Position numbers and translations under genes: made by a program
Shown here: piece after piece, positions 28,092 to 35,777 of the stretch
Numbering within the stretch: position 1 is the stretch's first letter
Layout of the letters: the number at the start of each line of letters is the position of its first letter
The notes under the pieces: model-generated
The model's database searches: none
Told to the model about the DNA's origin: nothing
Seen by the model: the letters and a program-made list of their open reading frames with translations, nothing else
Source of the DNA: Sphingomonas gilva
GTDB taxonomy: Bacteria > Pseudomonadota > Alphaproteobacteria > Sphingomonadales > Sphingomonadaceae
DNA length: 64,000 nt
Assembly (NCBI RefSeq): GCF_003515075.1
Contig: NZ_QWLV01000008.1
Coordinates: 97,749 to 161,748, forward strand
Direction: 5' to 3'

Positions 28092-29489
28092 CTATCCGTT
28101 ACGCTCGAGAATCGTCCCGTTCAGCTCCAAACTTCCCTGTATGATTGAGCGGCCGATGGCGACCGGGCCGGTGATGCGGTTGCGGCCTTGGAAGGTGCCC
28201 CGCGTGTGCGCGACCTTGTCGGATCGCTGGGACATGATGCAGTCGCGGTAGATCGGCCCGACGCTCCACGGCAGCACGCCGTCATGCGTGAGCAGGAAGC
28301 GGCAGCGGTCGAACAACACGTTCTGCGCACGCGAAAGGTCCGCGATCAGGTTCTTGCGCATCGTGAGCTTGCCCGTTGGCGATAATTTGGGATCGTCACG
28401 GAAATCGCAATCGACGAAGCGTGCCGCCTTGGCCGGATCGGGGTCGCCGAACGCGTGCACCAGCGTGCCGACGAACAGACAGGAATCGAAGGCGAAACCG
28501 GGCTTGCGCGGCCAGGCGCTCCAGTTGGAGGTGCCGATGAAGCTGCATTTCACAAACCTCACGTCGGCGCTGTCTCCCGAATCGGCGACCATGCCACAGC
28601 CGCGATTGTCCGCGAAACGGCAATCCGAAAGCCGAAGGTTGCGGATTTTCTTGCCGCGCTGCGCCTCGATGTCCAGTCCGGCAGCAGGCGCGCTCGCCAC
28701 CCTGCCGCGCGCCGTCCGGGTGAATGAACAACCCGACAGCTCATAGCCGCGGCCGCCGACGATGCTCATGCCCTGCCGCCCGTTCGCGTCGGCCCGCAAG
28801 CCGATCAGGCGGCGGCGCACCCCGGGAGTCGCCCGGTCGACGCCGTCGATGTAGAACCCGTCCTGCGCATGGTGATGCGAATGAACATTGGTCAGCGTTT
28901 CGGGTCCGCTGTTGTTTCTTAGGGCCAGGCCTCCAGTCGCGATCTGCCAGCCCTTGTCGCCATATTTTCCGCCGACGACATGGGCGTCCTGATTTCCGTC
29001 CAGCTCGATATCATCGATCTCGACCGCCCCGGTGCATTGCTCGACAAGGATCATGTGACGGTAGGGCCGTTGTACCACGCCGCCGTCTTTCCGGCGATTC
29101 TGGCCTTGTTTCGGCGTGCCGTCGGCCTGGAACACACCGTAGCGCTGGCCGGCCGCGCAGCGCAGTCGCGCACCGTTTCCACGGATCGTCAGCGGCTTGG
29201 CGCACCCCTTGAACACCATCAGTTCGGCGGCCGACAGCCGACCGTCACGGCCGGGTCTCTGGGTGCCGACGATGTAGGTCGTCCTGCGCAGCACGATCGT
29301 GCCGCCTCCGTCGGCCGTGACCTTCGCCGATAGCCGCGCGAAGGCTGCGCTGTCGTCCGTGCGGCCATCGCCCTTGGCCCCGAACATTTCCGGCGTCAGC
29401 GCCTGGTCGCTCCCTGCCGACAGAGCGCGCGCGCCCACCATTCCGGGCAGCATGGCAGACGCCATCAGCAGATCGCGGCGATGCAACAC
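28092..29489 (-). CDS. Tat-exported right-handed beta-helix protein (pectate-lyase-3 type)
   Basis: A 465-residue protein. MLHRRDLLMASAMLPG is a twin-arginine-like signal followed by Ala-rich cleavage region. PEMFGAKGDGRTDDSAAFARL is the N-terminal motif of the pectate-lyase superfamily domain (found in phage tailspikes and GH28-like glycanases). The rest shows repeated short strands with Asp/Asn turns (CRFADNRGCGM, CSFIGTSNWS, CLFVGTLVHA, CDFRDDPKLS), the rungs of a beta-helix. Beside an EPS locus it could be a lyase or hydrolase trimming the polymer. No catalytic residues can be named with certainty. Confidence 0.75.
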   Translation of the reverse strand: MLHRRDLLMASAMLPGMVGARALSAGSDQALTPEMFGAKGDGRTDDSAAFARLSAKVTADGGGTIVLRRTTYIVGTQRPGRDGRLSAAELMVFKGCAKPLTIRGNGARLRCAAGQRYGVFQADGTPKQGQNRRKDGGVVQRPYRHMILVEQCTGAVEIDDIELDGNQDAHVVGGKYGDKGWQIATGGLALRNNSGPETLTNVHSHHHAQDGFYIDGVDRATPGVRRRLIGLRADANGRQGMSIVGGRGYELSGCSFTRTARGRVASAPAAGLDIEAQRGKKIRNLRLSDCRFADNRGCGMVADSGDSADVRFVKCSFIGTSNWSAWPRKPGFAFDSCLFVGTLVHAFGDPDPAKAARFVDCDFRDDPKLSPTGKLTMRKNLIADLSRAQNVLFDRCRFLLTHDGVLPWSVGPIYRDCIMSQRSDKVAHTRGTFQGRNRITGPVAIGRSIIQGSLELNGTILERNG

Positions 29490-29521
29490 GTTTTCACTCC
29501 GTCACGGCCAAGCCCGCGAAG

Positions 29522-30388
29522 CTACCCGCGTTCCGCCGCCATCGCCAGCGCCAGCGCGCCGAGCAGACCGGAACGGTCGCCCAATCCCGGCGCGCGGATC
29601 AGATCGGCGGGGCTGGCGAAATAGCCGGCCGCCAGGCGGGCGTATTCGCCGCGCACGCGGTCGATCAGCCCCGGCGTCGCCATCACCCCGCCCCCCATCA
29701 CCACCACCTGCGGAGACAGGACCGCCACGACATTCTGCACCAGCTGCGCCAGATAGTGCGCCTCGATCATGTGCGCCGGATGGTCGGCGGGCAGCTCTGA
29801 CAGCGATGCGCCGTGGCGGGCGATGATCGACGGCCCGTTGGCCAGCCCTTCGGCGCAATCGCCGTGAAACGGGCAGATGCCTGCGAGGCCGGCGTCGTCG
29901 GGATGCCGCGAAACGCGGACATGCCCCATTTCCGGGTGGCGCGCGCCGTGCACCGGCCGGCCGCCGATCGCGGCGCCTCCGCCGATCCCCGTGCCCACCG
30001 TCAGATAGACCAGGCTCGCCGCCCCCTGCCCCGAGCCCCAGCGCGCTTCGCCGATCGCGGCGGCGTTGACGTCGGTGTCGAAGCCGACGGGCGCGGCGAA
30101 GCCGGAGAGCGCGCCGGCCATGTCCGCGCCGCTCCATCCCGGCTTGGGCGTGTCGGCTATGTGGCCCCAGGCGGGATCGGCGCGGTCGAGGATCACCGGC
30201 CCGAAGCTGCCGATGCCGAATGCCGCTATTGTGTGCTCGGCGAACCAGTCGCGCATTCGGCCCAGCGTTTCGGCGGGCGTAGTCGTCGGGATACGCTTGG
30301 TCGCGATCACCCGATCGGGCCCGCTCGCGACGCCGAGCACGAACTTGGTGCCGCCCGCCTCGACGCAGCCGTACAGCGCCTCACCCAT
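29522..30388 (-). CDS. ROK-family sugar kinase (fructokinase-like)
   Basis: A 288-residue cytoplasmic kinase. CVEAGGTKFVLGVA is the ATP phosphate loop, GFDTDVNAAAIGEARWGSG the catalytic Asp region, TVGTGIGGGAAIGGR the second ATP motif, and HPEMGHVRVSRH followed by CPFHGDCAEGLANGPS the Zn-binding segment. The EAGGTKF start and the GCxxH-type CPFHGDC variant match the fructokinase branch. Its ATG overlaps the stop of the small DUF2474 gene by eight bases, so it is co-transcribed with the oxidase genes; no metabolic link is obvious. Confidence 0.88.
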   Translation of the reverse strand: MGEALYGCVEAGGTKFVLGVASGPDRVIATKRIPTTTPAETLGRMRDWFAEHTIAAFGIGSFGPVILDRADPAWGHIADTPKPGWSGADMAGALSGFAAPVGFDTDVNAAAIGEARWGSGQGAASLVYLTVGTGIGGGAAIGGRPVHGARHPEMGHVRVSRHPDDAGLAGICPFHGDCAEGLANGPSIIARHGASLSELPADHPAHMIEAHYLAQLVQNVVAVLSPQVVVMGGGVMATPGLIDRVRGEYARLAAGYFASPADLIRAPGLGDRSGLLGALALAMAAERG

Positions 30389-30494
30389 TCAGCCATGTCC
30401 GTATGATCAGGGCGACGATGCCCAGCACCGCGACGCTAGCCGCCCACAGTCCGACGAACCAGCCCAGCCGCCGCCATAGGGGCCGCTCGCTCAA
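30381..30494 (-). CDS. DUF2474-type small subunit of cytochrome bd oxidase
   Basis: A 37-codon gene starting at TTG 30494, which overlaps the cydB stop by four bases; GAGGG lies six bases upstream. The peptide begins MSERPLWRRLGWFVGLWAAS and continues as a single hydrophobic helix to IIRTWLNG. One short transmembrane helix after a basic, Trp-rich start is the form of the CydX/DUF2474 proteins encoded directly after cydB, which stabilise the oxidase. It is easily missed because of its size and TTG start. Confidence 0.82.
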   Translation of the reverse strand: MSERPLWRRLGWFVGLWAASVAVLGIVALIIRTWLNG

Positions 30495-31504
30495 TGATAG
30501 CCCTCATGCCCGGTCTTGCCGCGGAACACCCAATAGCTGAACGCGGTGTAGGCGAGGATGACGGGGATCATGATCCCCGCGCCGATCAGCATGAACACCT
30601 GGCTCTTCTCGGGCGCGGCGGCGTCCCAGATGCTGATGCGGCCGGGCACGATGTCCGGCCAGATCGATATGCCGAGGCCGATCATGCTCAGGAGGAAGAG
30701 GTTCAGCGAGAGCAGGAAGGGCAGCCCGTCGCGGCCGCCGCCAATCCCGGTCCAGGCGAAATAGGCGCTGCCGACCACGAGCAGCGGCATCGGCACCGTC
30801 GCCAGCAGGCCCGGAAAGACGAACCAGCGCTCATAATATTGTCCCTCTAGGAACGGCGTCGCGGCGCTGACCGCGCCCAGCGCGACGACGGTCGCGGGGA
30901 CGAGCCATCTGGCGAAGCGGCGGGCGTCGTCGCGCGTGCCGCCGTCGGTCTTCCAGATCAGGAAGGTCGCGCCGAGCAGCGCGTAGCCGGTCATGATCGC
31001 GAGGCCGGTGAGCAATGTGAACGGCGTCGCCCAGTCCCACCAGCCGCCGGCATAGGCGCGGCCCTCGACATCGATTCCCTGCAGGAGCGCGCCCAGCGTC
31101 ACGCCTTGGGCGAAGGCGGCGAGCGCCGATCCGCCGGTGAAGGCGAAATCCCAGAAGGCGCGGTGGCGCGGGTCGCGCCAGCGGAACTCGAACGCCACGC
31201 CGCGGAACACCAGGCCCAGCAGCATCGCGATCAGCGGCGCATAGAGCGCCGGCAGGATAACCGCATAGGCAAGCGGAAATGCCGCCATCAACCCCCCACC
31301 CCCCAGCACCAGCCAGGTCTCGTTGCCGTCCCACACCGGCGCGATCGCGTTCATCGCAGTGTCGCGCTCTTTGCCGACGCGAAAGAAGGGGAACAGCAGG
31401 CCGATGCCGAGATCGAATCCGTCGAGCACCACATAGGCCGCAACCGCGAAGGCGATGACGAACGCCCAGATGACCGTCAGGTCGGCGTTGACCGCGAGGT
31501 CCAT
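30491..31504 (-). CDS. cydB: Cytochrome bd-type quinol oxidase subunit II
   Basis: A 337-residue, eight-helix membrane subunit. YVVLDGFDLGIGLLFPF at the N-terminus is the diagnostic motif, then APVWDGNETWLVLGGGGLMAAFPLAYA and GLVFRGVAFEFR. ATG 31504 overlaps the cydA stop (ATGA); GTG 31507 is also possible. It forms the oxidase with CydA. Confidence 0.95.
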   Translation of the reverse strand: MDLAVNADLTVIWAFVIAFAVAAYVVLDGFDLGIGLLFPFFRVGKERDTAMNAIAPVWDGNETWLVLGGGGLMAAFPLAYAVILPALYAPLIAMLLGLVFRGVAFEFRWRDPRHRAFWDFAFTGGSALAAFAQGVTLGALLQGIDVEGRAYAGGWWDWATPFTLLTGLAIMTGYALLGATFLIWKTDGGTRDDARRFARWLVPATVVALGAVSAATPFLEGQYYERWFVFPGLLATVPMPLLVVGSAYFAWTGIGGGRDGLPFLLSLNLFLLSMIGLGISIWPDIVPGRISIWDAAAPEKSQVFMLIGAGIMIPVILAYTAFSYWVFRGKTGHEGYH

Positions 31505-32931
31505 CACGCGCCTCCCCGGGTGTCGGCGGGATGGCCCTGTGCCGGGCCGGGCGTGATGCCGGCGGTGCGGATCGGCCCGTCCTCCTGTTCGATGACGCCC
31601 GCCTCATGGGGATGCGGCGCCTTGGCGGCGAGGCGCAATATGTACCAGGTGCCCGCGCCGAAGACGAAGAAATAGACGATGACGAACGCCATCAGCGACG
31701 CGCCTACGGCGGGCGCAGCGAGCGGCGAGGCGCTGTCGGCGGTCAGCAGATGGCCGTAGATGGTGTAGGGCTGGCGCCCCACCTCGGTCGTCACCCAACC
31801 CGCCAGCACCGCGATGAAGCCCGACGGCCCCATCAGGATTGCGGCGCGGTGCAGCCAATGCCAGTCGTAGAGTTTCTTGCGGACCCGCGCGAGCAGGCTC
31901 CACAGCCCCAGCCCCAGCATCAGGAAGCCGATCCCGACCATGATGCGGAAAGACCAGAAGACGATGGCGACCGGCGGCTCACGATCGTCGGGGATCGTGT
32001 CCAGCCCGGCCAGCGGCGCGTTCGGATCGTGCTTCAGGATCAGCGACGACGCCTTGGGAATTTCGATGGCATAATCGACGCGCTTCTCCTCCGGGTTGGG
32101 AATGCCTAGCAGGATCAGCGGCGCACCGTCGGGATGGCTGTCATAATGCCCCTCCATCGCCATCACCTTGGCGGGCTGGTGCTCCAGCGTGTTGAGCCCG
32201 TGCATGTCGCCGGCGAAGATCTGCACCGGCGCGACCAGCGCCGCCATCCACATCGCCATCGAGAACATCTTGCGGGCATGCGGATTGCCCTTGTCCTTCA
32301 GCAGGTGCCACGCGCCGACCGCGCCGACCGCGAGCGCAGTGGTCAGATATGCGGCGATCACGGTGTGGACCAGCCGATAGGGAAAGCTGGGATTGAAGAC
32401 GATTTGGGTCCAGGGCGCGGCCGGCACGAACTGGCCGTCCGCGTTGATCGCGAAGCCCACCGGCGTGTGCATCCAGCTGTTGACCGAGAGAATCCAGAAG
32501 GCCGAGATGAAGGTGCCGATCGCCACCATCAGCGTCGCGGCGAAGTGCAGCCCCTTTCCCACCCGCTGCATCCCGAACAGCATCACCCCCAGGAATCCGG
32601 CTTCGAGGAAGAAAGCGGTCAGCACCTCATAGGCCATCAGCGGGCCGATGACGGGCCCCGCCTTGTCGGAGAAGACCGACCAGTTGGTGCCGAACTGATA
32701 GGACATGACTATCCCTGAGACGACGCCCATCGCGAAGGCGACGGCGAAGATCTTCAGCCAGTATTTGAACAGGTCGAGGTAGAGCGCCTTGCCGGTCTTC
32801 AGCCACAGCGCTTCCAGAACCGCCAGATAGCTCGCCAGCCCGATCGAAAAGGCCGGGAAGATGAAATGGAAGCTCACCGTGAAGGCGAACTGGATACGCG
32901 CCAGGATCAGCGCGTCCATCTGGTCGAACAT
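31504..32931 (-). CDS. cydA: Cytochrome bd-type quinol oxidase subunit I (cyanide-insensitive branch)
   Basis: A 475-residue subunit carrying haems b558, b595 and d. ILARIQFAFTVSFHFIFPAF has the N-terminal haem-ligand His, SVNSWMHTPVGFAI and HTVIAAYLTTALAVGAVGAWH hold further conserved residues, and the loop after MHGLNTLEHQPAKVMAMEGH is short. At 475 residues it lacks the extended Q-loop of E. coli CydA (about 520 aa), so it fits the short-loop CioA group. The DUF2474 partner supports this. It allows respiration at low oxygen or under cyanide or NO stress. Confidence 0.93.
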   Translation of the reverse strand: MFDQMDALILARIQFAFTVSFHFIFPAFSIGLASYLAVLEALWLKTGKALYLDLFKYWLKIFAVAFAMGVVSGIVMSYQFGTNWSVFSDKAGPVIGPLMAYEVLTAFFLEAGFLGVMLFGMQRVGKGLHFAATLMVAIGTFISAFWILSVNSWMHTPVGFAINADGQFVPAAPWTQIVFNPSFPYRLVHTVIAAYLTTALAVGAVGAWHLLKDKGNPHARKMFSMAMWMAALVAPVQIFAGDMHGLNTLEHQPAKVMAMEGHYDSHPDGAPLILLGIPNPEEKRVDYAIEIPKASSLILKHDPNAPLAGLDTIPDDREPPVAIVFWSFRIMVGIGFLMLGLGLWSLLARVRKKLYDWHWLHRAAILMGPSGFIAVLAGWVTTEVGRQPYTIYGHLLTADSASPLAAPAVGASLMAFVIVYFFVFGAGTWYILRLAAKAPHPHEAGVIEQEDGPIRTAGITPGPAQGHPADTRGGA

Positions 32932-32986
32932 GGTCTTGGGCCTCGCTCGCGCCCGCCATTACACCGCGCATGCGCATGCGGAAAGG

Positions 32987-33009
32987 GCAATCGCCGCTGC
33001 GGCGATTGC
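32987..33009. repeat. Perfect 11-base inverted repeat between cydA and a TBDR gene
   Basis: GCAATCGCCGC and GCGGCGATTGC flank a single T. It lies in the 172-base divergent intergenic region, about 56 bases upstream of cydA and 95 bases upstream of the receptor gene. There is no T-tract, so a terminator is unlikely. It could be an operator or a mobile short palindrome; no regulator can be named. Confidence 0.6.
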
Positions 33010-33103
33010 GCGCCATGCAATTCGTTTCGAGCAGGCTCGTTCGGCACAGTTCTGATACAATTGCCGGTTAGCGCGGCCTCACAATTGTCTGAGAAAGTCC
33101 GCC

Positions 33104-35473
33104 ATGCGTCTTGCCGCCCTGTTCCTGCTGTCCGCGTCCTGGCCCGCGCTTGCGCAAGTGTCGCCGCCCGAGCCGCCCGCGAGCGAGGCGGAGGAGCAGG
33201 CGGCCGAAGCCGATGACGAGATGCTGGAAGACGAGCTCGCCGAAGAGATCGTCGTCGTCGGCAGCAGCCGTCCGCGCGGTTCGGTGATCGGCGATATCGA
33301 GCCCGAGGTGACGCTCGATGCGCGCGACATCCGCGCCTATGGCGCGAGCAACCTCGCCGAGCTGCTCGAGGAACTATCGCCCCTGACCGGCAGCATCCAG
33401 GGCCGCGGCGAGGGATCGCCCGTGGTGCTGCTCGGCGGCCGCCGCATCTCCAGCTTCCGCGAGATCCGCGATCTTCCCCCCGAGGCGGTGGCGCGCGTCG
33501 ACATCCTGCCCGAGGAGGTTGCGCTCAAATACGGCTATCGGGCCGATCAGAAGGTGGTCAACTTCGTCTTGCGCCGGCGTTTTGAGGCGGTGACGACCGA
33601 ACTCGAAACGCGCCAGGCGACCGCCGGCGGGCGGCAGCAATATGAGGCCGACGTCAACTATCTGCGCATCGCCCAGGGCAGCCGCCTTTCGATCGACGGC
33701 GAATATGAGCGCGCCAATCCGCTGTTCGAGGACGAGCGCGACCTGGTCGAGGCCGATCCCGACCGCACGCTCCAGTCGGCTTCGGACGCGGTCAAGCTCA
33801 ACGGCAGCTATAACCGCACCATCCTCGGCAACGTCTCGGCGACGCTCAGCGCCGAGCTGGAGGGCGAGGACAGCCGCGCCGCGCTCGGCCGCGCGCTCGA
33901 CGATTCGCAGCGCCTGCTGCGCGACCGCCGCACGCGCACCGGCAACGTCAACTATGCGCTGAACGGCGATCTCTCCCAATGGCAATGGTCGCTGTCGGGC
34001 GGCTACAACCGCGACTGGTCGACCACGCTGACAGATCGCGACATCGACGGCGGCGGCGTCCGCCGGGACCGTTCGGAATCGGTTTCCCAGACCATCGACA
34101 CCGAAGGCACCGCGAGCGGCGAGCTGTTCGAGCTGCCTGCCGGCGCGGTCGCCACCACGCTGAAGGCCGGTTTCAACCTGCGCGACATCGCCAGCGAATC
34201 GACCCGCGGGGAGTTGTTCACCGCGACCGAGCTGTCGCGCGACCAGGCCAACGCCCAGGCCAATGTCGATATTCCGCTGCTCGATGACAGCGGTGTCGGC
34301 TCGCTGTCGGCCAACGCCAACGGCATGGTCGAGCAGCTTTCGGACTTCGGCACGCTCACCACGCTGGGCTACGGGCTCAACTGGGAGCCGCTCGACGATG
34401 TTCGGCTGATCGCATCGATGACGCACGAGGAAGGCGCGCCGAGCATCCAGCAGCTGGGCAACCCGGTGCTGGTCACCCCCAATGTCCGCGTGCTCGACGT
34501 GACCACCGGCCAGACGGTGGACGTGACGCTGGTGGAAGGCGGCAATCCGGGCCTGCTCGCCGACAATCGCCGGGTGATGAAGCTCGGCCTGACCGCGAAG
34601 CCGGTACCGGAGACCGACCTCACCTTGCTCGCCAACTATACCGACACACGCATCGACAATCCCACCGCGAGCTTCCCCACGGCCACGCCCGAGATCGAGG
34701 CCGCCTTCCCCGACCGGTTCGAGCGCGACGCCGACGGCACGCTGCTGCGCATCGACAGCCGCCCGGTCAATTTCGCGCGCAGCGAGCGGCGCCAGTTCCG
34801 CTGGGGCTTCAACTGGTCGGAGACGCTGGAGGCGCCGCCGCCCACCGGTGCGGACGGCCAGCCCCTGACGCCCGAGGAGATCGAGGCGCGACGCGACGCC
34901 CGGCGTGACGCGCGGCGCGAACGGCGTGAGGCCGGCGGCGGGCGCGGCGGGCGTCGCGGCTTCGGCGGCGGCGGACGGCAAGGCCGCATCAACCTGGGCA
35001 TCTTCCACAACTGGCGGCTTGAGGACACCGTGCTGATCCGCCCCGGCGTGCCCGAGCTCGATCTGCTGGGCGGCTCGACGATCGGCGGCCGGGGCGGCGA
35101 GCCGCGCCACCAGATCGAGCTGCGCGCCGGCTATAACCGCAACGGCATCGGCGCCCGCCTGAACGTCGACTGGCAGAGCGCGACATCGGTGCTGGCCGAT
35201 CCGGGCGGCGCCCCTTCCCCCAACGATCTCCGTTTCGGCGCGCTCACCACGGTCAATCTCCGCCTGTGGGCCGATCTCGGCCAGCAGCGCGACCTGGTGC
35301 GTTCCGTTCCGTTCTTCCGCGGGTCGCGCGTGTCGCTCGCGGTAGACAATCTGTTCGACAGCCGCATGGACGTGCGGAACGCGAGCGGCGCCACGCCGAT
35401 CGGCTATCAGCCCGATCTGCTCGATCCCATGGGCCGCTCGATCCGCCTGAGCTTCCGCAAGCTGTTCTTTTAG
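33104..35473 (+). CDS. TonB-dependent receptor with Arg/Gly-rich insert
   Basis: A 789-residue outer-membrane receptor. Signal peptide MRLAALFLLSASWPALAQ is followed by a very acidic linker, then EEIVVVGSSRPRGSV (TonB box region) and a plug domain (NLAELLEELSPLTGSIQGR, PVVLLGGRRISSF). The barrel ends in RSIRLSFRKLFF with the terminal Phe expected for outer-membrane proteins. Around residues 597-635 an insert of RRDARRERREAGGGRGG type lies between two barrel strands. The substrate is unknown. It stands alone, divergent from cydAB. Confidence 0.88.
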   Translation: MRLAALFLLSASWPALAQVSPPEPPASEAEEQAAEADDEMLEDELAEEIVVVGSSRPRGSVIGDIEPEVTLDARDIRAYGASNLAELLEELSPLTGSIQGRGEGSPVVLLGGRRISSFREIRDLPPEAVARVDILPEEVALKYGYRADQKVVNFVLRRRFEAVTTELETRQATAGGRQQYEADVNYLRIAQGSRLSIDGEYERANPLFEDERDLVEADPDRTLQSASDAVKLNGSYNRTILGNVSATLSAELEGEDSRAALGRALDDSQRLLRDRRTRTGNVNYALNGDLSQWQWSLSGGYNRDWSTTLTDRDIDGGGVRRDRSESVSQTIDTEGTASGELFELPAGAVATTLKAGFNLRDIASESTRGELFTATELSRDQANAQANVDIPLLDDSGVGSLSANANGMVEQLSDFGTLTTLGYGLNWEPLDDVRLIASMTHEEGAPSIQQLGNPVLVTPNVRVLDVTTGQTVDVTLVEGGNPGLLADNRRVMKLGLTAKPVPETDLTLLANYTDTRIDNPTASFPTATPEIEAAFPDRFERDADGTLLRIDSRPVNFARSERRQFRWGFNWSETLEAPPPTGADGQPLTPEEIEARRDARRDARRERREAGGGRGGRRGFGGGGRQGRINLGIFHNWRLEDTVLIRPGVPELDLLGGSTIGGRGGEPRHQIELRAGYNRNGIGARLNVDWQSATSVLADPGGAPSPNDLRFGALTTVNLRLWADLGQQRDLVRSVPFFRGSRVSLAVDNLFDSRMDVRNASGATPIGYQPDLLDPMGRSIRLSFRKLFF

Positions 35474-35519
35474 GAACCGCGGCCCGGCGCACCTGTCCGC
35501 AATGCCGACAAAATATGTC

Positions 35520-35535
35520 TTGAGAACGCTCTCAA
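35520..35535. promoter_or_regulatory. LacI-family operator candidate upstream of TBDR
   Basis: TTGAGAACGCTCTCAA is a 16-base palindrome with a central CG and one mismatched pair, the classic form of LacI-family sites. A very similar site (TTGATAACGTTCTCAA) lies before the GH3 gene at 44525-44540. A LacI regulator is encoded at 42178, inside the same locus. Confidence 0.75.
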
Positions 35536-35594
35536 AGAATGCTTTATGACAGCCAAGGGACAGCAAAGTCTCACGTCATAGGGAGAGAGACGGA

Positions 35595-35618
35595 ATGAAA
35601 AGGCTGGATTTCCGCTGA
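35595..35618 (+). other. Seven-codon leader open frame with strong ribosome site
   Basis: ATG AAA AGG CTG GAT TTC CGC TGA (MKRLDFR) is preceded by AGGGAGAGAGACGGA, the best ribosome-binding sequence in the leader. It may be a leader peptide or the relic of an older start; it is separated from the receptor ATG by 159 bases. Confidence 0.3.
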
Positions 35619-35777
35619 TCGGTCACTGCCACGGGCGCTGACGCGAGTCGCGAATCACACTTCGAACATTGCTGGACAGATCGGCCGCTGGCCGGAGCGA
35701 AACGCCGTCGCGCGCTGCGATGGCGGCTGCACATTCGCATCTAACGACTTGAATTGACGATGGGGAGCAAGGGGCAC

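Larger units (their letters stand above)
35474..35777 (+). promoter_or_regulatory. Leader region of the second TonB-dependent receptor
   Basis: Three hundred bases without a standard gene. It holds a LacI-type palindrome at 35520-35535, a weak -10-like TATGAC at 35545-35550, and a 7-codon open frame at 35595-35618 with a strong purine-rich ribosome site. The remainder up to the receptor start shows no further structure I can support. Confidence 0.5.

Noticed and set aside
32987..33009. FNR or ArcA box for cydAB in the palindrome
   Set aside because: The arms (GCAATCGCCGC) do not resemble TTGAT-N4-ATCAA; kept only as a palindrome of unknown role.
33374..35566. Minus-strand open frame of 730 codons opposite the first TonB-dependent receptor
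   Set aside because: It is a GC-rich antisense shadow: the plus strand encodes a receptor with signal peptide, plug and terminal Phe, while this frame has low-complexity Arg/Ala/Gly composition and no domain.
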